A stretch of DNA of 64,000 nucleotides from Mucilaginibacter sp. SMC90 (lineage in GTDB: Bacteria; Bacteroidota; Bacteroidia; Sphingobacteriales; Sphingobacteriaceae), in NCBI RefSeq assembly GCF_022811725.1, contig NZ_CP094527.1, positions 1,736,001-1,800,000 of the forward strand, given 5' to 3'. Positions 36,223 to 45,980 of the stretch are shown here, piece by piece. Position 1 is the stretch's first letter, and each line of letters begins with the position of its first letter. Position numbers and translations under genes: made by a program. The notes beneath the pieces were generated by a model, which made no database searches, was not told the DNA's origin, and worked only from the letters and a program-made list of their open reading frames with translations.

Positions 36223-36646
36223 TTTAGCTCCCGATAGGTAATGATTGCCGGAAGTTTCGCTTTTTTTATTACCGCCTCGTCAAATGTCATTGAACAACTA
36301 AGTTAAATTTTTGAATTCGCCTCTTACAATGGCTTCTTCGAATAAAAAGCTAAAACACGTCAGGGGAATGCAAATCGCAAGGCACGTTTATTTTGCCAAT
36401 AATGATCAGCCGATATCGTATACTTCTCGTTCACATTCAACTTTCATTCTAATTGTGTTTGATGGATCTTAAAAGGATAGTCGATTCGTGCACATGCGTA
36501 ACACGCTTGTTTAGGTCGCTCTCTTTTTCTCTTTATTCAATATTGTGAAGTAATTTAAAAATTAAACTAAAAATTAAAACAAGTCGAGGTTTTATAACTT
36601 ATTAATTTGATTGATTCTATCATCAATACACAATCATTTACCTGTT
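36223..36646. other. Gap of about 420 bp, no gene seen
   Basis: Upstream of the DUF892-katE operon. It is AT-rich toward the gene. A TTAATTTG near 36602 is a weak match to a Bacteroidota -7 box, without a convincing -33 element. No hairpin or ORF of note. Confidence 0.5.
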
Positions 36647-37198
36647 ATGAAGAACGAAACCAATACTGAACCCGGGTTTAGTACAAAAACTTCTGCCAAG
36701 GAGGAACCAGCTTTACTGGAACTTTTTAAAGATGGCATTATGGACATTTACTGGGCCGAAAACCACCTGGTCAAAAACCTGCCGAAAATGATTCGGGCCG
36801 CTACTTCGGCCGAACTTGTCAAAACCATTGAGGATCATCTCGAACAAACCAAAGGTCATGTAAGCCGCCTGGAACAGGTATTTGGATTACTGGATGAAAA
36901 ACCACTGGCAAAAAAATGCGATGCGATGGAAGGTCTGACCAAAGAAGGTGAAGGTATTATAGAAAGCACGGAGTCTGGGACCTCTACCCGTGATGTAGGT
37001 ATTATCCTGGCCTCACAAAAAGTCGAACATTACGAGATTGCCACCTACGGCGGATTAACACAACTGGCCCAAACGCTCGGACTGGATGATGTAGCGCAAC
37101 TGCTGTATCAAACACTTGCAGAAGAAAAAGCAGCCGATCAGTTGTTAACTGTTGTGGCGGAAAATAATATTAATTACAAAGCATCTGAAGAAGCGTAA
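36647..37198 (+). CDS. YciE/YciF ferritin-like protein (DUF892), second copy
   Basis: 183 residues from ATG 36647 (MKNETNTEPGFSTKTSAKEE); a longer in-frame start at 36611 adds twelve unlikely residues. The core LLELFKDGIMDIYWAENHLV, NLPKMIRAAT, HLEQTKGHVSRLEQVF and KVEHYEIATYGGLTQL matches DUF892 and the gene at 4784-5326. It ends 2 bp before katE, so a ferritin-like protein and a catalase are made together, consistent with iron and peroxide protection. Confidence 0.92.
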   Translation: MKNETNTEPGFSTKTSAKEEPALLELFKDGIMDIYWAENHLVKNLPKMIRAATSAELVKTIEDHLEQTKGHVSRLEQVFGLLDEKPLAKKCDAMEGLTKEGEGIIESTESGTSTRDVGIILASQKVEHYEIATYGGLTQLAQTLGLDDVAQLLYQTLAEEKAADQLLTVVAENNINYKASEEA

Positions 37199-37200
37199 CC

Positions 37201-39402
37201 ATGGCAAGCAAAAAAATTACTGAAAAAGGAAAAGACGCTACAGGCGATACCAAGAATTTAGATAAGGGTGTTCAGGGCGATAATGCCAAAACAGAGAACC
37301 TGGCGCCGCATACCGCTGATTCGACCGGTGAGTTCTTGACCACCAATACCGGGCTGAAGATCAACGACGATCAGAATTCCCTGAAAGCAGGTGATCGGGG
37401 AGCTACCCTGTTGGAAGATTTTATTCTCCGTGAAAAGATCACGCATTTTGACCACGAGCGGATTCCCGAGCGGGTAGTGCATGCCCGCGGATCCGGTGCT
37501 CATGGCGTATTCAAGTTATATGATTCTTTAGCGCCCGTTACCAAAGCGCTATTCCTGAATGATACTAAAACGGAAACGCCGGTTTTCGTGCGTTTCTCGA
37601 CAGTCGCCGGATCAAAAGGATCGACAGACCTGGCCCGTGATGTGCGAGGTTTCGCTGTGCGCTTTTACACGCAGGAAGGGAATTTCGACTTGGTTGGCAA
37701 CAATATGCCGGTATTTTTTATACAGGATGCTATTAAGTTCCCTGATTTGATCCATGCTGTCAAGCCCGAGCCGGATAACGAGATCCCGCAGGCTGCTTCA
37801 GCCCATGATACTTTCTGGGATTTTATCTCGCTGACACCGGAATCTTCACACATGATCATGTGGGCCATGAGCGACAGGGCCATTCCGCGCAGCTTGCGCA
37901 TGATGGAAGGCTTCGGCGTCCATACTTTCCGCTTCGTCAACGCTGAAGGTGTGGCCAGTTTTGTTAAATTTCACTGGAAGCCCTTATTAGGCGTACATTC
38001 CGTGGCCTGGGATGAGGCGCAGAATATCTCCGGTAAAGATCCCGACTTTCACCGCCGCGATCTTTGGGATGCCATCGACAGCGGTGCTTTCCCTGAATGG
38101 GAATTGGGCGTTCAGATCGTTCCGGAAAAAGATGAGTTTAAATTTGAATTTGACCTGCTGGACCCGACCAAACTCATTCCAGAGGAACTGGTGCCTGTAC
38201 AACGAATAGGTAAAATGACCCTGAACCGCAACCCGGATAACTTCTTTGCGGAAACCGAGCAGATAGCTTTTCACTTAGGCCATGTGGTACCGGGCATCGA
38301 CTTTAGCAACGACCCGCTGCTCCAGGGCAGGTTATTCTCTTACACCGACACACAGCTACTGCGCCTGGGCGGTCCCAATTTCCAGGAAATCCCAATCAAC
38401 CGGCCGCTTGTACCTGTGCACAATAACCAGCGCGATGGCCACATGCGCCAAACGATCAACAAAGGGAAAACGAGTTATTCGCCTAATTTCATTGGCGGCA
38501 ATGATCCGCGGCAGGCCAAAGAAGCAGAAGGCGGGTTTGTTACTTACCCGGAAAGGATCTCGGCCAGTAAAGTAAGGGCCAGGAGCAAAAGTTTTTTTGA
38601 CCATTTTAGCCAGGCCAGATTGTTCTTTAACAGCCAGTCTGATCCGGAAAAAAATCACATTACCGATGCATTAAGTTTTGAATTGGGGAAAGTGAAAACA
38701 GTTGCCATCCGCGAAAGGATGCTTGCTGTTTTGGCTCAGATTGATAAGGGGCTGGCGGCAGAAGTAGCGTATTCGCTCGGCCTCCATATCCCTGAAAATA
38801 TCGGCGAACAACTTAACCAAAACATCCCGGCCGATGGTGATCCTGCCGATTACGCTTCGTTACAGGTAGAAGGTTCGTTATCCAAATCCGACGCCTTAAG
38901 TATGGCCAACACCATTAAAAACAGTATCAAAACCCGTAAAGTGGCCATATTGGCCGCCGACGGTGTTGACGGCAAGACCTTGAATACCCTGAAATCTGCT
39001 ATTGAGGCTGAAGGTGGAATAGTGGAAGTGATTGCCCCAAGATTAGGTTTCCTCACTTCGGTGAACGATGAAAAGATCCATGTGGACGAAAGTTTACTGG
39101 GTGCGGCTTCTGTACTGTTTGATGCGGTGTATGTTCCGGGTGGTACCAATAGCGTAGCCACTTTAGCTGCGGATGCTGACGCCGTGCATTTTTTGAATGA
39201 AGCCTTTAAGCATTGTAAAGCAATCGCAGCAGATGGGGATGCCATTCAGGTTTTGGAAGCAACGTATTTCAGTAAAAAAATAGAAAACGATGAGGGGGTG
39301 ATTGTACGCAAGAATATCAGAGATTTATCTGCCCAATTTATAGCAGCGATCAAACAACATCGTTTTTGGGAGAGGGAAAAGCCGAGAAAGATTCCTGCAT
39401 AA
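37201..39402 (+). CDS. katE: Large-subunit catalase HPII (KatE type)
   Basis: 733 residues. Clade 2 catalase: distal His in [30 protein letters not shown], distal Asn in [16 protein letters not shown], proximal haem Tyr in [14 protein letters not shown]. The C-terminal about 150 residues form the DJ-1/PfpI-like domain ([30 protein letters not shown]) that marks HPII enzymes. It dismutates hydrogen peroxide. Second gene of an operon with DUF892; a strong terminator follows at 39427. Confidence 0.96.
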   Translation: MASKKITEKGKDATGDTKNLDKGVQGDNAKTENLAPHTADSTGEFLTTNTGLKINDDQNSLKAGDRGATLLEDFILREKITHFDHERIPERVVHARGSGAHGVFKLYDSLAPVTKALFLNDTKTETPVFVRFSTVAGSKGSTDLARDVRGFAVRFYTQEGNFDLVGNNMPVFFIQDAIKFPDLIHAVKPEPDNEIPQAASAHDTFWDFISLTPESSHMIMWAMSDRAIPRSLRMMEGFGVHTFRFVNAEGVASFVKFHWKPLLGVHSVAWDEAQNISGKDPDFHRRDLWDAIDSGAFPEWELGVQIVPEKDEFKFEFDLLDPTKLIPEELVPVQRIGKMTLNRNPDNFFAETEQIAFHLGHVVPGIDFSNDPLLQGRLFSYTDTQLLRLGGPNFQEIPINRPLVPVHNNQRDGHMRQTINKGKTSYSPNFIGGNDPRQAKEAEGGFVTYPERISASKVRARSKSFFDHFSQARLFFNSQSDPEKNHITDALSFELGKVKTVAIRERMLAVLAQIDKGLAAEVAYSLGLHIPENIGEQLNQNIPADGDPADYASLQVEGSLSKSDALSMANTIKNSIKTRKVAILAADGVDGKTLNTLKSAIEAEGGIVEVIAPRLGFLTSVNDEKIHVDESLLGAASVLFDAVYVPGGTNSVATLAADADAVHFLNEAFKHCKAIAADGDAIQVLEATYFSKKIENDEGVIVRKNIRDLSAQFIAAIKQHRFWEREKPRKIPA

Positions 39403-39426
39403 CCAGGTAATGAAATTTAAGATTAT

Positions 39427-39454
39427 GCCTCCTGCGATTGCAGGAGGCTTTTTT
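39427..39454 (+). terminator. Rho-independent terminator of katE
   Basis: GCCTCCTGC-gatt-GCAGGAGGC followed by T6: a perfect 9-bp stem, 25 bp after the katE stop. Confidence 0.92.
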
Positions 39455-39536
39455 GGCAAATTTTTGCACGCACGAAGTTTTGTTTAACAGGCAAACTAAA
39501 GAAAAGCATTTGTAGAAAATCTATAATATTATAGGC

Positions 39537-39887
39537 ATGAAACCCTTATTTTTTCAACTCGAACAAGGTTATCCCTTGATGGTTATCCCGGATACCGCTG
39601 CCCATTTGGATGGCCACACCATCATTACCCATACCTACAGTATTTTTCTGGATATAGGTGCAGGCAATCCGCTGTTAAGCAGAAGCAAGGAAAGCACCCT
39701 GCACCTGGAACGAATTAAGGATCCCGAGTATTTCGGTTATATCACCTTTGAATTGCCCGGCAAGCTTTTTACATATACAGCAGATGGCCAGCGGGAATTA
39801 AATAATGATGAAGTTCATGAGCTTATTGAACACCTGAGTAATATCCGCGATAATCCTGCACTTTGGAACCAAATGAAAGATAATTAG
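39537..39887 (+). CDS. Hypothetical protein
   Basis: 116 residues: MKPLFFQLEQGYPLMVIPDT, then HTYSIFLDIGAGNPLLSRSK, FGYITFELPGKLFTYTADGQ and a C-terminal helix VHELIEHLSNIRDNPALW. Beta-rich with a final helix, soluble. First of four close plus-strand genes ending at 42735. Not recognised. Confidence 0.7.
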   Translation: MKPLFFQLEQGYPLMVIPDTAAHLDGHTIITHTYSIFLDIGAGNPLLSRSKESTLHLERIKDPEYFGYITFELPGKLFTYTADGQRELNNDEVHELIEHLSNIRDNPALWNQMKDN

Positions 39888-39932
39888 CCGCGAGTTTAAC
39901 TAACCTTATCTATTTCCATAAACCTGAGTAAA

Positions 39933-41639
39933 TTGGAAAATAAAAAACACATCGCCATACTGGGCGGAGGCCCGAGCGGCTTGTTCATGTTCAAACGCCT
40001 GGTAAATACCGGGAATACGGATCTCAGTATCACCATCTTCGAGCGGAAAAATAAATTAGGGGCCGGAATGCCATATAGTTCTGAAGGGGCTAATGATGAG
40101 CACATTACCAATGTATCAGGTAACGAGATCCCGGTTTTAGTTACTTCTTTGAATGATTGGGTTAAAACCGTCTCCAAAGACACGCTCGATAAATACCACA
40201 TAGATGCCTCGCGCTTTAACGAGTACAAGGTGCTGCCACGCTTATTGTTCGGCCAATACCTTACCGCGCAATTTGACCTGCTGCAAAAACAAGCCCGGGA
40301 AATGGGTATTGCTTATACGGTCTGTTATAACACAACCGTAACCGACATTATTGATCAGCCTGAAAAAGGCCTGGTGATTGTAGAAACCAGCGACGGTGAA
40401 CAAACCGAATTTGATCATGTGATCATTTGTACCGGACATAACTGGCCGCGAAAGCATGAGGGTAGGGTAGCTAACTACTTCGAATCTCCATATCCTCCTG
40501 TCAAGCTGGCCCTGGAACTAAACCACCCGGTTGCCATTAAAGGTTCATCACTCACCGCGGTTGACGCTATCCGGACGCTGGCCCGGCATAACGGAACCTT
40601 TGATAAGGATGAGGCCGGCAGGTTGTTCTATACACCTTACTCCGGACGTCCTGACTTTAAAATGGTGATGCATACCCGGAATGGCATGCTGCCCGCGGTT
40701 CGGTTCCACCTGGAAGATTCCCATTTATCAAACGATAGCCTGTTGAGTAAAGAGCAGATCAAAGCCCACATCAAAGCCAACAATGGTTTTTTGTCGCTGG
40801 ATTATATTTTTGAACGGGATTTTAAATTGCCAATACAGGCTAAAGAACCGGAATTTTACGAAAAGATCAAAGACATGCGGCTGGAAGAATTTGTGGATGC
40901 GATGATGGCTTTGCGCGAAGAACTTGATCCTTTTCAATTGTTAAAGGCAGAATATGCCGAAGCAGAACAGTCCATTAAACGGAAAAAATCTGTTTACTGG
41001 AAGGAAATGCTCGGTGTATTAAGTTTTGCTTTAAACTATCCTGCCAAACATTTATCTGCTGAAGACATGCAGCGTTTGCAGCAATCCCTTACGCCGCTGA
41101 TCTCTATCGTAATTGCTTATATTCCGCAGAGTTCCAGCGAAGAATTATTGGCCTTGCACCAGGCGGGTGTACTGGAACTGGTCCCTGTTGGCGACGAAAG
41201 CAGGGTGGAACCACATGAAGATGGCGGCGCTGTATATCATTATACAGATGAAACCGAGAACGCGCAAAGCGTACATTACCAAACCTATGTTGATTGTGTT
41301 GGTCAACCTCATTTAGCCTTTGAAGAACTTCCTTTCCAAAGCCTGATCGATGGGCGTACTGTCACACCGGCCAAACTCAAATTCAGCTCTGCAGACGAAG
41401 GGCTCAAGGCTATGAATGGCGGTAAGCCGGTATCAAGGGACGAACATGGCGATTATTACCTGAAGGTTTCCGGCATCACCATTAATGACCATTTTCAGGT
41501 GGTGGATGCCTACGGTGCTTATAATGAACGTATCTATATGATGGCAGTTCCGTATATCGGTGGTTATAACCCCGATTATTCCGGCCTCGATTTTAGTGAG
41601 GAGGCATCTGGTATCATTATTGAAAGATTAATGGCATGA
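39933..41639 (+). CDS. FAD/NAD(P)-binding oxidoreductase
   Basis: 568 residues from TTG 39933; no ATG exists upstream in frame. The FAD site IAILGGGPSGLFMFKRL begins at residue about 7; FERKNKLGAGMPYSSEGANDE and HVIICTGHNWP match the NAD_binding_9 (HI0933/YdhS-like) group. A YIGGYNPDYSGLDF segment near the end closes the FAD fold. Members are uncharacterised flavoproteins. It overlaps the DUF1543 gene by ATGA, forming a tightly coupled trio with it and an HD-domain gene. Confidence 0.85.
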   Translation: MENKKHIAILGGGPSGLFMFKRLVNTGNTDLSITIFERKNKLGAGMPYSSEGANDEHITNVSGNEIPVLVTSLNDWVKTVSKDTLDKYHIDASRFNEYKVLPRLLFGQYLTAQFDLLQKQAREMGIAYTVCYNTTVTDIIDQPEKGLVIVETSDGEQTEFDHVIICTGHNWPRKHEGRVANYFESPYPPVKLALELNHPVAIKGSSLTAVDAIRTLARHNGTFDKDEAGRLFYTPYSGRPDFKMVMHTRNGMLPAVRFHLEDSHLSNDSLLSKEQIKAHIKANNGFLSLDYIFERDFKLPIQAKEPEFYEKIKDMRLEEFVDAMMALREELDPFQLLKAEYAEAEQSIKRKKSVYWKEMLGVLSFALNYPAKHLSAEDMQRLQQSLTPLISIVIAYIPQSSSEELLALHQAGVLELVPVGDESRVEPHEDGGAVYHYTDETENAQSVHYQTYVDCVGQPHLAFEELPFQSLIDGRTVTPAKLKFSSADEGLKAMNGGKPVSRDEHGDYYLKVSGITINDHFQVVDAYGAYNERIYMMAVPYIGGYNPDYSGLDFSEEASGIIIERLMA

Positions 41640-42193
41640 AGTTATACCTGTTATTATTAGGTGCCGAAGCCCCCGGCAGGGTAGTTGAACAACATGATTA
41701 TTTCTTTGGCATCGCTGAAAACTTGTCCGACTTAGTTCCCGAAGTAAAGTCATTCTGGCCGGAAGCGGGTGGCAGCCTGCACATTGACGGCTGGCGGGAG
41801 GTGACTAAAGCAGGTGATTTTGCGGTGCGGGTTGTACCCCTGTATGATGAAAGTCCTGTCTCAGACAATAAACTCTTCTTTTTAAACCTGGGCGGCTACA
41901 CCGGCGGGAAACTGGAAGAACAGCACTATACGGTGCTTACGGTGCAAAACAGTCGTCAAGCCGCTATCCAATCCGCAAAGAAAAGCCTTTTCTTTAAAAC
42001 CAATTCGCTAAAGGGGATCGCTACTGCGCACATCGATGAGAAATACGGCGTTGACGTAGATAGTGTGCACCACATTGAAGATCTGCTTTCCCCGGCCCTG
42101 AAGGCGCAATACCGTATTGTGTTCAGTAGCGGAAAGGATATGCCGGAGGACGAGATCCACTTAGGTTATTTTAAACTGGATAAGCTTAAATGA
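41636..42193 (+). CDS. DUF1543 protein
   Basis: 185 residues: MKLYLLLLGAEAPGRVVEQH, DYFFGIAENLSDLVPEVKSF, WPEAGGSLHIDGWREVT, then KLFFLNLGGYTGGKLEEQH, the DUF1543 pattern of two related alpha-beta halves. Function unknown. It overlaps both neighbours by 4 bp, so all three are probably made in fixed ratio. Confidence 0.85.
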   Translation: MKLYLLLLGAEAPGRVVEQHDYFFGIAENLSDLVPEVKSFWPEAGGSLHIDGWREVTKAGDFAVRVVPLYDESPVSDNKLFFLNLGGYTGGKLEEQHYTVLTVQNSRQAAIQSAKKSLFFKTNSLKGIATAHIDEKYGVDVDSVHHIEDLLSPALKAQYRIVFSSGKDMPEDEIHLGYFKLDKLK

Positions 42194-42735
42194 ACCGCGC
42201 CGGCAAACTACTTCACTGGATAGGGCAGCGGCACGAAGATCAACTGATCAGGCGTACGGCCGAGCCCTACATCAACCATCTGGTTGCGGTTGCCGAATTG
42301 GCATCGGTCAGTCCTTTGGGTTACGAGACCGGCTTATGCCATGATCTTTTTGAGGAGACCGAAACAACGAAAAACGAACTACATTCAGCACTGACCGGAT
42401 TTGGTTATAAAGATCAGGAAGCGAACCTGATCGTTGATTGCTGCATCGAACTGACCGATGTATTCACCAAGAAAAACTATCCTGATTTAAAGAAAAAAAA
42501 ACGGAAAAAGAAAGAAGCGGAGCGATTGGCCACGATCAGTCCTGTTTCGCAAACTGTAAAATATGGCGATGTGATCTATAATGTCGGTTGGGTTTTAAAA
42601 TACGATCTCAAACACGCCAGAAAATACCTGCGAAAAAAACAATTGCTATTAGCATCCATGAAAAACGGCCAGCAGGATCTGCATCAGCAGGCTGTCCAGA
42701 CGGTCGGTGACGCGCTTTGTTACGTGAAGCGTTAA
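42190..42735 (+). CDS. HD-domain-like phosphohydrolase
   Basis: 181 residues. The H...HD metal pattern is visible in YINHLVAVAELA and GLCHDLFEETETT, resembling the small RelA/SpoT hydrolase (MESH1-like) fold; the later part has a very basic loop (KKKKRKKKEAERLATI) and VKYGDVIYNVGW, where D is the expected last HD ligand. It could cleave (p)ppGpp-like nucleotides, but the substrate is inferred. Coupled to DUF1543. Confidence 0.7.
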   Translation: MNRAGKLLHWIGQRHEDQLIRRTAEPYINHLVAVAELASVSPLGYETGLCHDLFEETETTKNELHSALTGFGYKDQEANLIVDCCIELTDVFTKKNYPDLKKKKRKKKEAERLATISPVSQTVKYGDVIYNVGWVLKYDLKHARKYLRKKQLLLASMKNGQQDLHQQAVQTVGDALCYVKR

Positions 42736-42949
42736 TGTAATAATATTTGCTGTGAACAGGAATAGATGGCCTTAAGGTAACATCAGGAAAATAGAACGTT
42801 GATCATTAAATTATGGATATTTGGCAGCTCTGCCGGATGTTTGACGGATTGCGAGTATCGGATTTAATCTTCATGCTGAAACAAAGTACGCTTGTACGAG
42901 TTTTCCCAATGGCCATCTTTGATAAAAGCCTTAAACTGAAAGCAAAATA

Positions 42950-43438
42950 ATGTGCAAACCTGAAAAAATACTGTTGAGTGGGTTTATGGGTACGAACTTC
43001 ATGACCGCTTCCAGCTACCTGATGTCGGTGCTTGCTGCTGAAAACTTCCGGGAACCCGAGCACCTGGCAACCATGATTGGAAGGCTTGCACCCGGTTTGT
43101 CAAAACATGCTAAGGTTATCGCTGGTTGGGCGGCCCATTATGGTATGGGCATAATTTTCGCTGCTGTATATGTGGAGCTTTGGGAAAGCGGCAAGATCAA
43201 ACATACCATCGGGAACGGGATAATGCTGGGTGCCGTCAGCGGCTTTTTCGGCTTCCTGATCTGGAAGATGACGTTTAAAGTTCATCCCCTGCCGCCCCGG
43301 GTCGACTTCGGAAAATATTACCTGCAGCGCATCCCAGCACATATCGTATTTGCTGTTTTTGCTACGATTACTTACCGTTTGATCCGCGCGCATGAAGATT
43401 CGCTAATACAGGAAAGTCCATACGGCAAATCGTTATAA
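42950..43438 (+). CDS. Membrane protein, paralogue of 11792-12241
   Basis: 162 residues with about four hydrophobic segments (GFMGTNFMTASSYLMSVLA, YGMGIIFAAVYVELWESG, IMLGAVSGFFGFLIW, AHIVFAVFATITYRL). It shares with the first copy the G-x-x-G-T-x-F-M-T start, AAHYGMGIIFAAVYVELW, and the FKVHPLPPRVDFGKYYLQ motif. Function unknown. The 5' flank (42736-42949) has no gene. Confidence 0.75.
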   Translation: MCKPEKILLSGFMGTNFMTASSYLMSVLAAENFREPEHLATMIGRLAPGLSKHAKVIAGWAAHYGMGIIFAAVYVELWESGKIKHTIGNGIMLGAVSGFFGFLIWKMTFKVHPLPPRVDFGKYYLQRIPAHIVFAVFATITYRLIRAHEDSLIQESPYGKSL

Positions 43439-43553
43439 TACTTTTCCAATCAAACTATTCGTGAATCCGGTACCCGCAGTTTGGAACTTTGAAATAACTC
43501 AAGCAGGTCTCGTCGATATAAGCTACAAGCGATTAATAGGGTGGGTAATCTAT

Positions 43554-44006
43554 TTATAGCTTTTTAACATTAATCGCATTTAGTCCTTTAGCTCCCTGCT
43601 CGGTTTCGAAAGTCACTTTATCGTTCTCCTGAATGGCTTGTGTCAGACCATTGGCATGTACGAAAATACTTTCCTGGCTGGCAAAATCTTTGATAAATCC
43701 ATAACCTTTCGATTCGTTGTAAAAAGTAACGATGCCGTTTCGCAGAGAATCAGCAAATGCCGGGCTTTCCTTCTTAGGAATGCCAATCTGGATATTTTCG
43801 GCATTCATTATTTTCCTTTTATTCGGATCAGGAGGGCTCGAAGAAATGTCGCCGTTCTCATCAATATAAGCCATCATGTCTTCAAGGCTTTTTCCTTTGT
43901 TTGAATTTGCCTTTCTGTCTTCTGCTTTGTCTTTTTTATCGAGTTGTTTCTTGAATTTTTTCTTTTCTCGTTCCTTTTTACTGAATGTTTCTATTGGTTT
44001 GCCCAT
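43554..44006 (-). CDS. Cold-shock-domain protein with charged N-terminal extension
   Basis: 150 residues. The first about 80 are extremely charged (KKEREKKKFKKQLDKKDKAE) with an MMAYIDENGDISSSPPDP segment; then a complete cold-shock OB fold: GIVTFYNESKGYGFIKDFAS (RNP1), SIFVHANGL (RNP2), ENDKVTFETEQGAKGLNAIN. Such fused CSD proteins bind RNA or single-strand DNA. The intact counterpart of the broken cold-shock gene at 27231-27428. Confidence 0.88.
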   Translation of the reverse strand: MGKPIETFSKKEREKKKFKKQLDKKDKAEDRKANSNKGKSLEDMMAYIDENGDISSSPPDPNKRKIMNAENIQIGIPKKESPAFADSLRNGIVTFYNESKGYGFIKDFASQESIFVHANGLTQAIQENDKVTFETEQGAKGLNAINVKKL

Positions 44007-44136
44007 GAACGTTAATATACGAGAAAAAACGGATAAAAATAGCCATTTTGAAATTTCATTTTTAGAAGATGATTATATCCGCGGCTTGCAACATAAAAAT
44101 CGAGAGCTTCGTAAAACAGCGTAAGTAACTAAGCAT

Positions 44137-44232
44137 ATGACTAAACAGAGCACGGCGATATTATGGCAGGTAATAATAGCTGTTGCCATAATTGTGCTGT
44201 TAATAGTATTGGGATTTTATCGCAAAGCTTAA
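44137..44232 (+). CDS. Putative 31-residue membrane peptide
   Basis: MTKQSTAILWQVIIAVAIIV, LLIVLGFYRKA, then TAA 44230-44232: one transmembrane helix with a basic C-terminal tail. It could be a genuine small membrane protein; no clear ribosome site, and it is below the size that can be trusted on sequence alone. Confidence 0.35.
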   Translation: MTKQSTAILWQVIIAVAIIVLLIVLGFYRKA

Positions 44233-44329
44233 CCAGCTGATCTTTTGGAATTGTTGTTCGAAATAAGGTTGGGTACAGATCGTGCTTTTATGCATAATTG
44301 TTTTCTTTAAATACAGCAGTCTTTGAAAA

Positions 44330-44803
44330 TTAATCGGCAAGCAAGCCGATAGCTTCTTCATTCCCCTGTTGTATGGCGAGATCAAGTACCGTTAAACCTC
44401 TCGAATCCAGGATGCTTTTATCCGCCCCTTTATCTAAAAGTAATTTGACCATTGCATTGCGACCAAACATGGTTGCAAACATCAACGCGGAGCCACCGTT
44501 CCCGTGCTGAAGGTCTATATCGGCACCATGATTCAATAACAGTTCCGCAATATCAGTGTGTCCTTTAAAAGCCGCGCCCATCAGCGCCGTATTACCCCCA
44601 AAATCAGCGGCATTCACGTCGGCACCAAGATCCAATAAAAGTTTGGCTGCTTCGGGCTGGTGGTTGTAACAGGCAATAACTAAGGGTGTATATCCTTTCA
44701 CGTCTTTGCTGTTCACGTCTGCGCCTTGTTTAATGGCTTCCTGTAAAACTTCGATATTGCCCTGGCGGGCAGCTACGGTCAGCACCTGGTTCAGTTGCGT
44801 CAT
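44330..44803 (-). CDS. Ankyrin-repeat protein
   Basis: 157 residues made of about four ankyrin repeats: GNIEVLQEAIKQGADVNSKD, GYTPLVIACYNHQPEAAKLL, GNTALMGAAFKGHTDIAELL, GSALMFATMFGRNAMVKLLL, then a final GLTVLDLAIQQGNEEAIGLL. No signal peptide; a cytoplasmic protein-binding module. In bacteria such proteins often lie beside catalase genes; here katE is about 5 kb away. Confidence 0.9.
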   Translation of the reverse strand: MTQLNQVLTVAARQGNIEVLQEAIKQGADVNSKDVKGYTPLVIACYNHQPEAAKLLLDLGADVNAADFGGNTALMGAAFKGHTDIAELLLNHGADIDLQHGNGGSALMFATMFGRNAMVKLLLDKGADKSILDSRGLTVLDLAIQQGNEEAIGLLAD

Positions 44804-44877
44804 TATCTAATTGATTAAAGTTTGGGTTTTGCTTAAAACCTGTTCATATCCCTTAATAAACTACCGCTAACCGGCTT

Positions 44878-45062
44878 TTACTTCAAGATCATATTTTTCG
44901 GCATATGCACCAATAATGGTTGCCATTCTTCCGATTTGCCAAAAGTGATCAGGCCGTCGATTATACAGTAGCCCCGAATGCCAATGCTGCATGGTTGCAG
45001 GGGGCTGTTGACCTGGCCATTTCGCCGGTAATAAACCTTATTTAACTTTATTTGGCTGTTTT
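44878..45062 (-). pseudogene. Gene remnant without start codon
   Basis: A minus-strand frame ending at TAA 44878-44880 reads NKVYYRRNGQVNSPLQPCSI, GIRGYCIIDGLITFGKSEEW, QPLLVHMPKNMILK. It looks like a real C-terminus, but its only upstream stop lies at the end of the lmo0937-type gene and no start codon is available. Not recognised. The rest of 44804-45062 shows nothing. Confidence 0.4.
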
Positions 45063-45218
45063 TTACACCACTGTGTCACGACGCAAAAATCCTAATACAA
45101 CCGATATGATAGCAATGACCAGCAGAATATGGATCAAACCGCCTGCATTGTATGCAAATTCTCCTATTGCCCAACTGATTACCAGAATCACGGCTACGAT
45201 ATACAATAATGATCTCAT
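45063..45218 (-). CDS. lmo0937-family small membrane protein
   Basis: 51 residues from ATG 45216-45218: MRSLLYIVAVILVISWAIGE, FAYNAGGLIHILLVIAIISV, VLGFLRRDTVV. Two transmembrane helices and the G-x-I-H-I-L-L-V-I-A signature identify the lmo0937/DUF5670 family, ubiquitous in Bacteroidota and of unknown function. A longer start at 45257 adds thirteen unlikely residues. Confidence 0.88.
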   Translation of the reverse strand: MRSLLYIVAVILVISWAIGEFAYNAGGLIHILLVIAIISVVLGFLRRDTVV

Positions 45219-45559
45219 GTTTATCTTTTTAAGGTAAATAATACAACACCATTTCAATTAACATACCAAAATGTTTTCCGCTTAGGATTCTATTACTCTA
45301 ATGATAAATTGTTCCGAAAAACAGATAAAGTGACTATATAAATGAATTATGCTGACGCGAAAAGCAATCGCGATATGACTGGAGTAGGTTGACTTTAATG
45401 GATTTCTACAATTCTTTATGCTATGAGCTTAAGCGAACAATATGTGTTGTCGTTTTTTATTGCCTCACCGCCGTATTTCAAACTTGGCAAATGACGAGAT
45501 AAATATGAAAAGCCTGCCGAAACTAAGGCCCGGTTAACATGCAAAAAATCGTAACTTTG
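45219..45559. other. Gap of about 340 bp, no gene seen
   Basis: Only very short frames occur (a 23-codon MSLSEQYVLSFFIASPPYFK frame near 45424). AT-rich. No repeat or hairpin noticed. Confidence 0.45.
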
Positions 45560-45796
45560 TTAATTTACTGCAGCGAGGTCATGCAATGCTTTATCGTCGA
45601 GCAGTTCGGAAGGAGGGATTTCCAGGACTTTAGCAATTTCGAGGAATCTGCCAAGTGTCAATTTTACATAGCCTAATTCGATTTTACTAAAAGTATTCTG
45701 TGAAATATTTAATTTATAGGCTATGTAAAACTGGCTGTAGTTTTTGGCTTCTCTTATGGTCCTGATACGGCCGGCAACAACTTTTTCGTTAAGCAT
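45560..45796 (-). CDS. XRE-type helix-turn-helix regulator
   Basis: 78 residues forming one HTH domain: IRTIREAKNYSQFYIAYKLN, ISQNTFSKIELGYVKLTLGR, FLEIAKVLEIPPSELLD. DNA-binding helix is QNTFSKIE. No further domain. It is divergent from a second lone XRE gene 184 bp away, so both may control the shared intergenic promoter region. Confidence 0.88.
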   Translation of the reverse strand: MLNEKVVAGRIRTIREAKNYSQFYIAYKLNISQNTFSKIELGYVKLTLGRFLEIAKVLEIPPSELLDDKALHDLAAVN

Positions 45797-45980
45797 GATT
45801 TTAATTAAGGTGTTCTATATTAACGAAAAATGTATGTCAGCAGATTCCAAAAGTCACTAATTAGATGAAGGTGTTTAATCTATGTATAATGGATATGAAA
45901 TTTTCACATGTTTTGCGATTCAATCGCTACGATCCAAGACATAATAAAACTTTGGCTATCGAAAATCGTATGTATATGAT

